From: Eutrigla gurnardus
Taxonomy: Eukaryota; Chordata; Actinopteri; Perciformes; Triglidae
Assembly: GCA_963514095.1 (NCBI GenBank)
Contig: OY741265.1
Span: 28,308,790-28,372,789, forward strand
Direction: 5' to 3'
Length of the DNA stretch: 64,000 nucleotides
The notes under the pieces were generated by a model. That model was given only the letters and a program-made list of their open reading frames with translations. It was not told where the DNA came from and did not search any database. The translations under genes and the position numbers were made by a program. How positions within the stretch are numbered: position 1 is the stretch's first letter; the number at the start of each line of letters is the position of its first letter. Shown here in pieces: positions 35,677 through 48,174 of the stretch.

Positions 35677-37069
35677 GTACTTACACACTCAGAGCCGTCT
35701 CATACAGGACTAGTTCAAGGTTCAAACACTGACACGGAGTGCTGACATCATTCTCTTTGGACCCAGTTTGATGTCCATGGTTCTTCTCTTCTGGTATAGG
35801 TCTGTGTTATAAGAGGATCTGAACCCCAGAGTTCTAGCTGAAGTGTCTCAAGCCTACAACACATATCATCATGTGCAGTTGTAGAGACACACCCAGTCAT
35901 GTCTGTCATTCTCTCCTTTTAATTATAACCAGTGTATAATTTCAATCATAGGCCTTTTCTCTCTTTTCTGTGTACTGGAAATTAAACAATCAGAACATTA
36001 TAAAAGCTGGTGAGTCAGTGTTATTAACTCAGTTCATCATCAGCTTCCCTCATTTAGGGGCTTCTAGTTAGGAAGCTAGCTTGCTAATTCCATGCTACAG
36101 GTACAGAACATAAAAAGCAACACATGAACTGCTGACCTTGGCCTTCATGACTTTAATATAGATTGACTTCACTGATTTTTTTAATATCATGAAGGACCTT
36201 TACATTCACTTTCGATAATCGGGAATACTTATCGCAAATGCTAATCACGAATGCTATCGCTAGTATGCTGGCTGTTATGAGTATGGTAATTGCTGTAAAA
36301 GTCTGTTTTAGCAATAAAATACAGTTGAAAATCTTATAAACTGTGAATTGGAGTTTAAATGCAAGGCTGGGATATGCATGTGTGTGCTATTAAACATTAG
36401 CAGTGAGACCAGCAGTGATTCACAGGCTAATTAAAAGGGTCAGAACTACTCTCCACTAATACTCCTCAGTCCACAGTCTGTGTTGGAAGACCAGATTGAC
36501 AGCTTAACTTAATAGCCCCCCAATTAAAAACAAAACAAACAAACAAAAAGAACTGCAGGATACCCGTAAAATGAAACCAATTGCACCTCCAGCATACAAA
36601 ACCTCATATCTGAAGTATTTTTATGTTTCTGAAAACAGGTTTTCAGCATTTACAATACTTACACCAACTGTTGTTCTTCCTATTCTTATTAAGAAGTATT
36701 TTAACAATGAAGTTTCAGACATTTATATCTTTGTAAATATAAGTTTCAGTTGAGTTATGGCTTGTAGTGCTTCAATATGGCCACCCGAGGGGGACAGAGA
36801 GCACTGACTATCTGATTATCATTGTCATCCACTGAGACAGAGGAATTTAATGAAATCTGTTCCAGCTCAGTGGGCCTTTGCGTTTGCCATTTGTCTGCCT
36901 GCATGCCATGGAACTTTACAGTGATATGAATATCCATCACTACTCAAAGTAGAATTATTACTATTTATTTATATTTTACTATTTGTTTTTGGAAAATATT
37001 TTTTCCTTACAATGGAATCATATTCCTTACCTTCTTCCTTTTCAAATGATACCAGATGCATGCAAGCCT

Positions 37070-37137
37070 TACAGCTTTACTTACTGTAAGTCACTGGATA
37101 AATGCATCTGCTAAATGCCCTAATATGAAATGTAAAT
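37070..37137 (+). mobile_element. L2-type 3' tail fragment, diverged
   Basis: TTACTGTAAGTCACTGGATA followed by AATGCATCTGCTAAATGCCC and a TGTAAATGTG end resembles the other L2 tails in the window, with a deletion in the GTCGCTTTGG part. Confidence 0.75.
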
Positions 37138-38399
37138 GTGAGCTTTATGGCTGGGGAGCTATACCTGATTTATTTTAAGTGCATTGTTTTAGGTGTTTTC
37201 ACTGAGGGATAAGGCTAGGACCTAAGGTTAATGAAAAACAGAATTTACTGATTCCTATTCTTGTTTTAAGAGGCCCACAACCTGATCCTGTACCATGACT
37301 TGAGCCTCAGGTCCATAACTGCCACAAACTCTCTGTCTCAGACTGCAGACAGATAAAACACTCAGAAAGATGCATTCACTGACCTATATTTGACATATAA
37401 CAACAGATAGTGGAACGATACACAGAGGAACACAATATACCAACACATAAAATGCATTCTTCATTTATTGTGACCTTTACTTCCGCCTGAGCAGCTGGAG
37501 ATACGCTAACTGACGACACCACTAACACACTGTATCTGTTGGACTACCTGAGTCCTGGTTTAGTCGGGGCTCCACAGAGAAAATGAGAGTGGTGCAATAA
37601 GAAGAGGACGTTGTAGAGAAGTCGTCCCCTGGTTCCTCCTTCGCCTCTCCTTCCCTCGACTTCCTCACCTCCTCTTGTTGCTTCCTCTTCATCTCATTTT
37701 CTCAGCCATCCATGATGCTACAACTCGCTATCGCCTTCATGCTCCTGTGGCAGTTAGTGAACCCCCCACCTCCTCTCTATATCCTCTCTCTGCCTCTCAA
37801 ACCCATCACCAGTGTAGCGTGAAATGGCTCATGTCATCACCACAACAGCATCTCACACTGAGAGACTGAGTCTGAACCACCAACCACTACGAGGGAGAGA
37901 GAAATATACAAAGAAGAGGGGAACTAAAAGTAGAGTGAGTGATGGATCGAAGGAAGAGGAGTAAAACGTCTACACGAGGAGTTGATTAGAAGGTGAAATG
38001 GAGGAAATCGATTAGGGGAGGAGAGAGGATAAATGAGCAGTGAGAAGTGACGGAGGAAACAGATGCAGCTGTATCTGGTGGTGTGTTTTAGGTCCAGCAG
38101 TAAATCAGTGTGGCGGCGGTGGTGTGTTTTGGTGTTTCAGGAGGCGGTTGCCAGCCGCCTCGGGCCACATAACTGAAAACGTCACTGCCATGAAATTGAA
38201 TTACACATTATGAGACGTCGTCTTTGTTGAGAAAAAGGCAACAAGAACCAATTTCAGCAGATCAGTGTGTTAATACACAAACAGTCCTCTATTTGTCAGT
38301 TTGGAGTAGGAGTCCTAAATGAGACCGTGTCTGCCTACAACTCCACTGTGTTTGATGTCTTACAAATAGGAAGGAAGGACTTTTTAGACAAGCAACTTT

Positions 38400-38525
38400 T
38401 GATCCATCCATCCATCGTCTACCGCTTATCCTATATTCAAGGCCAGGTCGCGCCGGGGGGGGGTAGGGTGTCAGCTGACATTGGGTGAAGGTAGAGTACA
38501 CCCTAGACAGGACGTCAGTCTATCT
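38400..38525 (+). repeat. teleost interspersed repeat fragment (CCATCCATC...CCGCTTATCC)
   Basis: CATCCATCCATCGTCTACCG, then CTTATCC, GGTCGCGCCGGGGGGGG, CAGCTGACATTGGGTGAAGG and GTACACCCTAGACAGGACG follow in the order of a very common fish genomic repeat that I remember but cannot place in a class with certainty. Confidence 0.5.
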
Positions 38526-39311
38526 CAGGTCTCTCTGTAGACCAAATAGTTACAGTCTTCTCCCCATGATGAATTATCTCTTTCACAACCATCGGCTGTT
38601 GTGTGGCCTGTTTACCACAGTTGGATTGCTTTTTCCCCCTCCCACTCTTCCCTGATTGAAGAAGAAGATGAACCAGATTGGTGGGGGGTTAGTAGGTTAA
38701 TGATTTCAGCTCAGATGTGGATGTTTTCATGAAGATGGCAGCCTTCTTGTACAGAGCTCTCATACTTAACTACAAAGTCCCAGTTTATATACTATACATT
38801 TTGCCAGCATGGAATAAAATCACAGGTCTGTTTGAGATTTAAATGTTGATTCGCTGTCATAAATAAGCATAATGTTAACCTAAATGTTGATCTGTCACGT
38901 TGCTTTACAAGTACAATTAAAAGTGGTGGTTCATATAAAAACAGTTTGCCGATTGCTGGACTAAACCACAACAAAGCAGCTTTTAGACTGAGACAAAGAT
39001 TTAAAAGATTTAGGCCCAATGAAGGAAAGTGGATGAAGCATTAAAAGTTTCACAATGAACAGGTTAAAAGAACTTGAACTTGGACCTGAAGTGAACTGTA
39101 CTCCGACCACCTCTGGAGGACATCAAAGTAGTAAGCAGTTCCTTTCAGAGGGTCTGAGGTCTTGAGGAGAGTTCTCATATGAAAAATAAATGCTGACTAA
39201 TCACTCTGAGTTGGTTTATAGGCCTGAAAAGCACAAAGTGTGAAAACACCCCCACACACATTGTTGACTGTGGAGATAAAGATCCTGATGTCCACATGTA
39301 TCTCTCCTCAG

Positions 39312-39475
39312 CCTCAGGACGGTTACCGTCTGGTGCAGCACTTCCAGTTCATCGGCTGGCCGGCCTACAGAGACACGCCACTCTCTAAACGCTCCATCCT
39401 CCAGCTGGTCAGGAGGTTGGCGAAGTGGCAGGAGCAATATGACGGCGGTGACGGGAGGACGGTCGTACATTGTCT
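39312..39475 (+). CDS. ptprt: receptor PTP exon K: D2 WPA loop and P-loop Cys
   Basis: The acceptor ATCTCTCCTCAG and donor GTAAGT bound 54 codons plus two bases. It encodes PQDGYRLVQHFQFIGWPAYR, DTPLSKRSILQLVRRLAKW, QEQYDGGDGRTVVHC. The D1-type WPD Asp is Ala here (GWPAYRD), the known reason D2 is catalytically weak or inactive, although the P-loop Cys is kept. Like exon E it ends just after the Cys in phase 2, showing that D1 and D2 arose by duplication with the same intron. It is 164 bp. Confidence 0.94.
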
Positions 39476-39918
39476 GTAAGTAAACAGATAGAGACTAGAA
39501 CACGCTTACGCTTTCGTGCGTAATTTTCCCCACTGATGTGTCAAGAAAAAAAAAAAAACAGATAACCTTAACTCACCATTTAACTTCTGGCACTTGTGAA
39601 GTAAGATTTACACAGACTTGGTTTAAAAACTTGAGAGCATTTTTTATATACGTACATACAGTAAATAGCCAACAATTTAATTACTTTCAGATTCAAATTA
39701 GATGTCGTTGAGCAATTTTTAATTTTATACAAATTTCATACCGAAACCGTGTTGGCTAATGTCTTCATTTCAAGCAAACACAGCAATATCACTATTCTAA
39801 TAATTTTACATAATGACGATTAAAGTAAAGTACAACAATGTGATGGTTTTTGGTAACAAGAGAGTGCATACTGTATCGTACACATGTTACTGTTTATCTG
39901 TTTTATATATGTTTAACT

Positions 39919-40489
39919 AGGTTTAGGCAACAAAACCAATTTCAGGTTTAGAGAACAAAACCAACATTAGGTTTGAACAACAAAACCAACGTTAGGTTTA
40001 GACAACAAAACCAACGTTAGGTTTAAACAACAAAACCAACGTTAGGTTTAGACAACAAAACCAACGTTAGGCTTAGACAACAAAACCAACGTTAGGTTTA
40101 AACAACAAAACCAACGTTAGCTTTAGACAACAAAACCAACATTAGGTTTAGACAACAAAACCAACGTTAGGTTTAGACAACAAAACCAACGTTAGGCTTA
40201 GACAACAAAACCAACGTTAGGTTTAAACAACAAAACCAACGTTGGGTTTAAACAACAAAACCAATGTTAGGTTTAGACAACAAAACCCACGTTAGGTTTA
40301 GATAAAACCAATGTTACATTTAGACAACAAAACCAACGTTAGGTTTAGACAACAAAACCCACGTTAGGTTTAGATAAAACCAAAGTTAGGTTTAGACAAC
40401 AAAACCAACGTTAGGTTTAGACAACAAAACCAACGTTAGGTTTAAACAACAAAACCAACATTAGGTTTAGACAACAAAACCAACGTAAG
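39919..40489 (+). repeat. 25-bp minisatellite array 4, + orientation, about 23 units
   Basis: Same unit as arrays 1 and 2, with variants AACCCACGTTAGG and shortened GTTTAGATAAAACC units. The block with AACCCACG plus a short unit recurs once, at about 40,280 and 40,355. Confidence 0.95.
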
Positions 40490-41950
40490 TCATGTCATCG
40501 TCTGGTTATATTATCATTGATTATATATCATTATTTTAGCTTCTGTCTCTACTTTGACCTTACCTGAGCCCTTCATCATGGTACGTTGATATAAACACCC
40601 TTCACTGCATATTGTCAGTCGGGTCAGTTGGTCTTCACTTACGTGTATAGACTGCAACATTGGTGTATTTTTAAAGTAGCCTACAAGGCCATTGTTTGCA
40701 GGTTAACATATAGATATAAACAAACTACCTACAATCCTAGGTCCAATAATTATCCAGGATTTAAGGAGCCAGCTGAGACTTTTATTATTTAAATAATCTC
40801 CTTAGCCAGGTTAAAACAAACGTTTTGTGAATTTGAATGCAGATCTCCATATTGAAAAGGACATTTGTATCTAAATATTTTATCTTGTGAAATAAATGTT
40901 AAACACCAAAGAAAACCAAGGCCGTCAAATCTATGGAGGACAGATTGCAGTGAACTTCACTAACAACACAAACTCAATGGAGGTCATCCGAGCTGCCTCC
41001 TCTATAACAGCTCATTGTTAATTCACAGCTGGCATTGATGTGAGTTTTTTTCTGTCTCTATTTAAAATACAACCTGTTCTATCCTGCTCCTTTCTAATGA
41101 AACCTCAGAACAGAATAATGGCAAACAAATCAACAGTTTATGTCTTTAAGTTTAAAGCGTTTTACTGTGGCTTAATAAAATATGTCAAACAACAATCAAT
41201 TGAGCAGCAGATAATGCTGTACAGAATCATTGGTTAAACCTCTGGTGTCTTCTGGGAATATAAATCAAATCAATACCCACAGCTATTGATTTAATGGGCT
41301 TCACTGCTTTAAGTATTGTATACAATTTGGTGTCATCATTTCAAATTAAAAGGCATTTTAAAATGATAGATAATAATGATAAAAACGATGTGTAGCGGTG
41401 AATAAATACATATTTGGATAGTATAAGCCTGACCTGCTCCTCTGAATCTTCTATTCAACTACCATAAATGAGTGAAGGGGACGGAGCTTTCTCTGCTGCT
41501 GTGCCGGCTAATCAGACCCAGCTATTGATTTCACAGACTGGTTAATACCAGAGATAAGGGGAAACATGATGGTTCAATCAGCTGCTGCTGGAAATTGATT
41601 TTTCTCTTGTCTTGGAGCTTTGAGTCTGATGGCTCTTTAATGCTGAGCACATGTCTCATTTTCCGCAAATCACACTGAAAGAAGCTTTTAGAGAAAACAC
41701 TTAGTATAGAGACCAGTCTGCTGTATATATTAAGGTGTTTTATATAGACGAGAATGACAAAAATATCAATTAATTATCCACAGCATGGAACTTTCTTTGG
41801 TCCACATGAGGTGATCAATGAATTATTATTAATGTCGATGTTGAGCTGGCAAACATGCTGGCTAAGGCTAATAATGAGCTTCTACTTGTTTTGATTGGAA
41901 CTCAATCACTGAGGTTAATAAGGTTCCAAACATATCTTGAAGTAACGTAG

Positions 41951-42193
41951 GTTGTGTCGTCTAAACCTAACATTGGTTTTGTTGTCTAAACCTAACGTTG
42001 GTTTTGTTGTCTAAACCTAACGTTGGTTTTGTTGTCTAAACCTAACGTTGGTTTTGTTGTCTAAACCTAACGTTGGTTTTGTTGTCTAAACCTAACGTTG
42101 GTTTTGTTGTCTAAAACTAACGTTGGTTTTGTTGTCTAAAACTAACGTTGGTTTTGTCGTCTAAACCCAACGTTGGTTTTGTTGTCTAAACCT
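41951..42193 (-). repeat. 25-bp minisatellite array 5, - orientation, about 10 units
   Basis: Reverse-complement units (CCTAACGTTGGTTTTGTTG core) that are unusually homogeneous compared with the other arrays, with two ACTAACG variants. Confidence 0.95.
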
Positions 42194-42297
42194 CATTTGT
42201 TTGAGTTTGATGAACTCCTGCGAGATTGCGTTGGGATTCAGGATGACAATGTTGTTGATTGATGATGAAGATCCTGTGTCCTCCCCCTCCTCTTCAG

Positions 42298-42433
42298 TAC
42301 TGGCGGAGGACGATCTGGAACATTCTGTGCCATCTGCAGCATCAATGAGATGATCCAGCAGCAGAACATCGTGGATGTGTTCCACACCGTGAAAACTTTG
42401 AGGAACAACAAGACAAACATGGTGGAGACAATG
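42298..42433 (+). CDS. ptprt: receptor PTP exon L of D2
   Basis: The acceptor CTCCTCTTCAG and donor GTTAGG bound one base and 45 codons: TGGGRSGTFCAICSINEMIQ, QQNIVDVFHTVKTLRNNK, TNMVETM. With exon K it gives HCLTGGGRSG, the D2 P-loop. The mammalian relatives I recall have Asn where this has Thr. It is 136 bp, in phase 2 and out phase 0, mirroring exon F of D1. Confidence 0.94.
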
Positions 42434-42442
42434 GTTAGGATC

Positions 42443-42485
<43 letters not shown>

Positions 42486-44356
42486 ACGTGTATCAGGGGA
42501 GGACGATCAAACTATAGTGGTGGTTTTGATAATGAAGAGAAACCATGGAGGGCTCTGATGATTTCATTTCACACTATTAAGTTTCATCAGCCTTCTTACG
42601 TTACTAACACATCCATCACATTACTGACTGGTGAAGCTCTCTTTCCTGTTACCAAAAAAATAATACATCAATAAAAAAACATAGACTGACAAAAAGTGTC
42701 ATCTACCCAGACAATCTCTAAATGTCCAGTGTGATTAATCTAGAAAGAAGGAAATATAATATACAACTGTATTAGCTAAAGTAGATTGTATTAAATACAT
42801 AAATGTTCATGTGCCAGCCTTGTCTTCATATTCACTAGTCAGTCATAAAGGGATGTAGATGTAGGTATGTGTGGACTGTCACATCTGGAAACCAAAGGAT
42901 GGCAGAATGTTTGTTGTTCTTTTGCACAGCCTCGTTGGCTTTAAGGTTGTTGTTTAAAATACCAGAGCTCCGCCCTCTACTGGACTCAACACTGAAAATG
43001 TGCATAAATGTAACCAACCAATCAGGACGTGTCTACCCGGATATGTGCAAACCTCACAGCCTATACATAGTATCATATGGTTATATAGATGTATGGACTC
43101 ATTTTCAGGGTCTTGTTGGAACTGATCCCCCCTCTGGCCTTGATACTCCTACATGTCCCCGTGCTCCTTAATGACCCAGCTAATGTGGGGTTCTGTCCAG
43201 AGACTGGTTTTAAAAATTCTGTCATAATCTATCATTTTAATTATATATATTTTTAATTAGACAGCCTTGGCATATTGTAATTCAATACACTTTTTGTCAA
43301 ACAAAGTGGTGTGGTCTGAGCCACCAGGGCTGCACTGTCACTGTTTTTTACATTAAAAGTTTCTTTTGATGTTTTTGAATGAAGCTTCCAGTGAGTGTGA
43401 ACAAAGGTGCAGCCTCCCTTTGTGTCTGAGGCAGCTAACAGTTTGTAGCCGAAGGCAAACCGTTGTTGTCTAAAGGTTAAACGTCAACAATAAGAATTGA
43501 AGCAGGATATTTCATTAGAACGAAACATGTTGTGAATTGTGCAGCGCAGACTGTCCTGAATGTGTTCTGTAAAACAATGAATGAAGAACCAACACTCTGC
43601 TGCCAAACTGGAGAATGGACGAAGGTCTCCAGTGTGTCAAAATGATGGACAGTCTCCAGATTTTGATTTAATTCAAAAAGAAATCGGTCAAAAATTGGAA
43701 ATATCAGTGCAGGTGGTGGAGTGGTTGGAGCGCATGCCATGTACGCACGTACGCAGCCGACCCCGGTTCGAATCCCAGCCATCTCAATCTCCACTGAGGC
43801 AGTCTAGATCCTACAGAATGAGGGGAGCTGCAGCAACTCCACACCTGTAGTTGGTCGGGGTCAGTGTGGTTGGGTCCATGTTGTGTTGAAGCAGGGCGTG
43901 CATTCATTGGGCTCCACCCTCTGTACCCATGGAGTCCAGTAGAGGGCAGAGCCTGTGTGAGTTAGATTGATAGTTACAATATTGTAACTCTAATTCTATG
44001 AGCACAGCTGGAGGCTCCGAAGGCGTTCACTGACAAGGCGGTGGTCAGCTAGGCTTCCTCGTGGTTGGAGGAGAGTAGAAATCTCCACCTGTGCTTATAG
44101 AACTAGGGTTAAGGTTAAGCTAATGTAATCAGTCTTACTCATCTCCAGAATCTCTATGTTGGTATGGTGACATGTTTCCCAGTGACATTTGTGTCATTTT
44201 ATTATTTCTTAATCAGCTGCTGCTCCTACAAGGATGAATATGTTGACAATGAATTACAGCAGAATAACTGTTTTGCAACATCAGCCGATACTCGGATCAA
44301 GTTAAATGTAAATAAAGTGAGTTATTAATCTTTGCTTTTCCTTGTTTCCTCCACAG
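42434..44356 (+). other. ptprt: intron L-M
   Basis: A 1,923-bp intron with a (CA)n array at 42,447-42,480 near the donor and a tRNA-like SINE head at 43,709-43,782. A perfect 18-bp palindrome AGTTACAATATTGTAACT lies at 43,972-43,989. Confidence 0.8.
43709..43782 (+). mobile_element. tRNA-derived SINE head
   Basis: GTGGTGGAGTGGTTGGAGCG resembles an A box and CCCCGGTTCGAATCCCAGCC a B box, 35-40 bp apart, the layout of a pol III promoter in a tRNA. The middle arm does not fold as a clear anticodon stem, so a SINE is more likely than a tRNA gene. Confidence 0.55.
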
Positions 44357-44410
44357 GAGCAGTACAAGTTCTGCTATGAAGTGGCTCTGGAGGCGCTCAG
44401 CTCCTTCTGA
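44357..44410 (+). CDS. ptprt: receptor PTP exon M: C-terminus of D2 and stop
   Basis: The acceptor TTTCCTCCACAG is followed by 17 codons, EQYKFCYEVALEALSSF, and TGA at 44,408-44,410. EQYKFxYEVALE is the final helix of D2, the counterpart of EQYVFVHDAILEA in D1. All thirteen exons together give 517 codons in one continuous frame with consensus splice sites, so the 3' half of the gene appears intact. Confidence 0.95.
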   Translation, partial: EQYKFCYEVALEALSSF

Positions 44411-46121
44411 TTGGCTGAAAATCTCAACGCAACATACATGACCTAAACCCAACCTGTGTGTGTGCCTGTGTGTGTGGGTGTGGGTGTGGGTGTGAGTTTG
44501 TGTGTGTGTGTGTTGTGACGACACACACAACCTGTACAGAAGAGAAAACAAAGCGACAAACACACACTGGTGATTTTCATGTGTGTGTTTGCTTCAGTCA
44601 GACTGTGAACTTTACACACTTGTACAAAGAAAAAAAGAAGAAGTGATATGTTGAAAAAACAAAGCGAAATGTTTAAGAAAAAGCTCCAGATTTTCCTTCT
44701 TTATCTCTTCGTCCTCTGCTGGGCCGTCATGTGACTCTTGTACAGTATTTCCTTTTTAGATTGATTCTACGCCTTAAATGTCGTCTCCCTGTGAAGGCTG
44801 GATGCATGCTGGAAGATTTTTCACTTTTTCATCCCCGAGAGTTTCTGAGAAGGAAAGCTGTGTTCAGCTGAGACGGTGATTCCGTTTAATGTAAGGAAGT
44901 GAAAACCAACAGACTTTCTTCTTTGAAATCACGAGCTGATAAATGTGCTTGTGGCTTTGGACCTCGATGTTACATGATTATTGTTATCCAGTAATTGGTT
45001 ATAAAACGTTGCTTAATTTTCCTCCTTTCGACATCGAGGCAGTCTGACTTTGTTTTACTGGTGAAAAATGGTGAGAAATGCCGTTAAACAGGAAGCAGCA
45101 GCATGTTCGAGGCTGTTTAAGTGGAGTGGAGTGCATGGTGAAGAGTAACAGCAACATTAAACAGACAAAAGAGAAGAGAAGCCACGCACACCACCTTTAA
45201 GATCAACTGTTGTTGTTGTCGTCGTCGTTGCTGCCGTCGTCGTTGTCGTTGTTATACTGCTCCACGTTTTGTCTTTTTGGGCTGCAAGAAAAAAAAAGGC
45301 TTCATCCTAAATGTTTTTGGATGGCTTCTAATCTTCTGCTGTGCATCCAGCCTGACTGTACATAAGATAAGACAACCACAGTCAAACCAACAAACACCAG
45401 ACTCACGACAAATACAGTTATCATTTCCAAACACCATCAGTGTCATTGTCAGCCACCAAATCTTCTGTTACTTAAAAACCATCCATTCAGACACCTCGTC
45501 TGAAACGTTATATTTTTGCACTTTTCTGACATCTACAAAGACTTTTCAAAGAAGTTTTTCCTTAAGAAGACTTTGTTGTTCGGTGGGATGCTCTGGGTTC
45601 AGGACTCTTTAAACAAGTTGTGCTCCAGACTGAACTCATAAATGTATTAAATTAATGACAAAAATGTATTCAGTCATACCAGAAGAAAAATGAGACACAT
45701 TTTAACTACTACCATTTTTGTCCAGTTGGTTACGTGGTTTTAAAGTCTTTCTTTGACTTCAAACAGCTGACAAAGAAACAGCACGGATAAATTACTCAAC
45801 CAGGTTTACCTTCGTCGCCCCTCAACTGTTGTTAGCTTCATAAAGTTACTGCTGCATTTTCTTGGTTTTCATGATTTGCTCTTTAACTGGTCTCTGAAAA
45901 CTGTATGTCATATTGATTTTCCATCAGACCATTGTTTCCGTACCTTGCCTAAATCTAGATTTCTTTTAATCATCCGCCTGAAGCCCTTAACATCTTTTCG
46001 TTTATTACATTTTTGCTTCAAAATGAATTAGACAAACTCACTTCCTGGTCGTATAGGAATGAGAAATTATTTCAGTTGATGATTGGCCTCAACATAGTGG
46101 GAGCACTTTCTTCCAACAAAT

Positions 46122-46180
46122 TTACTTATTGTAAGTCGCTTTAGATAAAAGCATCTGCAAAAATGCACTGAATGTTAAAG
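46122..46180 (+). mobile_element. L2-type 3' tail within the 3' UTR
   Basis: TTACTTATTGTAAGTCGCTT followed by TAGATAAAAGCATCTGCAAA matches the L2 tails in the window, in the sense orientation of the gene. It ends about 72 bp before the proximal AATAAA. Confidence 0.75.
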
Positions 46181-46251
46181 TAATGAGTGAATGAAAATCA
46201 ACAACTCTGTCTCCTACAAAAAACTTCCCCTTACAGTTCAACTATACTGTC

Positions 46252-46257
46252 AATAAA
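46252..46257 (+). terminator. ptprt: possible proximal polyadenylation signal
   Basis: AATAAA within CAATAAACAG. It is plausible by position only. No downstream U/GU-rich element was verified. Confidence 0.4.
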
Positions 46258-47039
46258 CAGGCTCAGTTTGAAACAGTTTGCAGAATGTGGTTAACAAAGT
46301 AAATCAAGCTAAACCCGCTCCAAAACTACATAGTTAGGTTGAGACAACACAACTACTTGGTTAAGTTTAGTAAAAAAAAAAAAAAAACGGGCCACTAACA
46401 TGAGTCTCCAGATGAAAGTCCTGTGTTTTTGACCCGTATAATTCACATTGTAGTTTAGTTGTGTGGGAAGGTTGTTTGTAGGACAGCAGACTAACACAAA
46501 CAGGATGTGACATCAGCTTCCCATCATCTCCTCTTCTAATCACACGTTCGTCTTTAAACATTTCTCTGTCTGTTGTCCGTTTAAAAGATGAGATGAAATT
46601 ATTAATTTCAAACACCACAGTTCTGTTTCACAAGAATCATCCAAACGAATGATGAAAGCAGTGTTGTTCATCTGATATCTTGAGATAAAAACCCAACTGT
46701 AACTCATAATGTGGTTGATTTCATGGCAGAATGAAGTTTGCTCGTAGGTTTCCAGACGTCCTGGTGGCCAACTGTTGTGGTTGCACTTACGCTTAATTTG
46801 AGTCCAGTCAGACTCTTTAATGGACCTAAGAGTGTTGAACGCCACAAATGTTGAGCATTTTATTTTATTGACCTGGTTCATCTGTATTATATATTTTTAT
46901 TTGTTTTGTTTGGGGATTTTTTTGTACATTTCTTTTGTGTAATAATTATCTGCTGATTATTTGTCTAGCAAAGTGTTGTTTAGATCTGGTGATGCCATTG
47001 CCATTGGTTGTTTTGTTGTTTGAAATGTGGTTAACATGA

Positions 47040-47045
47040 AATAAA
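47040..47045 (+). terminator. ptprt: likely distal polyadenylation signal
   Basis: AATAAA in CATGAAATAAAGGGACC is followed about 30 nt later by a T-rich GATCTCATCTCTCTCTTTTC stretch, as expected of a cleavage region. The TIR elements begin about 135 bp beyond. Confidence 0.6.
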
Positions 47046-47181
47046 GGGACCAAAATGTTGAATGTGATCTCATCTCTCTCTTTTCAGACTTGAGTGTAAT
47101 TATCGACTGCAAAGTGTCACAGCACATGTGAAAATATCTGCGTGAACCTCAAGTGTTGTTCTTGTTGATACTTAAATCATA

Positions 47182-48132
47182 GGGCCCTAGTTTCGTAGAC
47201 CAGGCGCAGTCAGCTTTCAGCGCACCTGCGCCGCGCCGACGGGGTGTGTCCGCCTGGACTTTGCAAGTTTCGTGCACCGCGCAGGCTCGCGCAGGCACAC
47301 CTCCCGTCTCGCCCACCGGCGCAAGTGGGAAAGAGGGAGGAGAAGAAGGCGTGAGTGGGAGACGAGGAGGAGACGAGGCGTGGACTGGGATTAACACAGC
47401 CGATTCAGATCTTCACCAATCAAATGAGCTCCTCTCCTCTCCTTTAATGCGTTAGGGGAGGTTCAGTGTAAGTTCCGTCACTTGACAACCCGATGACAGA
47501 AGCAGCGCCGCTGCTCCCACCACGCTCATCACGCGCTGTGCGCGCGTATCATAATAATAACAATGCCCATATTATAAAAAACAGGAGAGAGAGAGGGAGA
47601 TGTTTTGGTCCGAGAGGCTGAGTTTCCGTTACGCGTGCCATCCGCCTTTGATCTGACGTCAGATGTGACGGGACAATCTATATAGATATAAATTCATGTG
47701 TTGATTCAATGAGTTGCATTAAATAGTGTTTGTGGTGATTATTTATTGCATTTAAATGTGCCTGGAACTGTGGAAACCTGCCTGTGAGGTCTCGGTGACG
47801 TGTGCGCACTGCGCGCCGTCAGCCAAACTTCCGATCCGCCAGCTGTGATTCGCATTGAATGAATGGACTTTATTTACGCCTTGCGCCTTGCGCCGAAAGT
47901 AGACCAGGTCGGAGCTGGCGAGCTTTCAGCGCAGTCTCGGCGAGGCTTTTTGCCACGAAACTTCCGCTACGCCAAGCTGAATCTGTGACGCCTCCCCCTG
48001 CTGCGCCGCCACACCCATCTTGGCGCAGGCGATCTACCAAACTGCCAAACTGACGGTGCGCAAGGCTGCGCGGGTCGAAACTTGCACTGCGCCGGCTGCG
48101 CCACCCTGCGCTGGTCTACGAAACTAGGGCCC
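47182..48132 (+). mobile_element. GC-rich TIR element, copy 2 (951 bp, both ends present)
   Basis: It starts GGGCCCTAGTTTCGTAGACC and ends with the inverted GGTCTACGAAACTAGGGCCC. The subterminal AGGCGCAG/CTGCGCCGGC motifs are also inverted. It is GC-rich near both ends with an AT-rich middle and has no transposase. The central ~90 bp between the GC-rich left part and GAGACGAGGAGG is the stretch replaced in copy 1. I could not identify a target duplication. Confidence 0.85.
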
Positions 48133-48174
48133 AAAGTCTCTGTGGTTTTTCCAAATCACCTACTCTGCCTTTAA

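Larger units (their letters stand above)
35677..39311 (+). other. ptprt: intron J-K
   Basis: A 3,635-bp intron with an L2-type tail (37,070-37,137) and a fragment of a widespread teleost repeat (38,400-38,525). The rest is AT-rich without recognisable features. Confidence 0.8.
39476..42297 (+). other. ptprt: intron K-L with inverted minisatellite arrays
   Basis: A 2,822-bp intron holding a + minisatellite array (39,919-40,489) and an inverted array (41,951-42,193), the latter ending about 105 bp before exon L. The 1.46 kb between them has nothing recognisable. Confidence 0.85.
44411..47065 (+). other. ptprt: 3' untranslated region
   Basis: About 2.65 kb from the stop codon to just beyond the AATAAA at 47,040. 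It contains a GT-rich stretch (44,455-44,513), a GTT/GTC trinucleotide run (45,210-45,254) and an L2-type tail (46,122-46,180). The transcript end is inferred from the signal position, not observed. An earlier AATAAA could give a shorter form. Confidence 0.6.

Noticed and set aside
43709..43782. Functional tRNA gene
   Set aside because: Same reasoning: a B box is present but no convincing cloverleaf.
45277..45612. 111-residue ORF in the 3' UTR
   Set aside because: It starts in an A-rich run after the stop codon of the phosphatase and has no recognised motif. It is treated as untranslated.
47182..48132. ORFs such as 47,246-47,455 and 47,859-48,053 as small genes
   Set aside because: Near-identical ORFs recur in the other copy of the same TIR element (for example 32,669-32,860). 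They are GC-rich frames within a repeat, not conserved genes.
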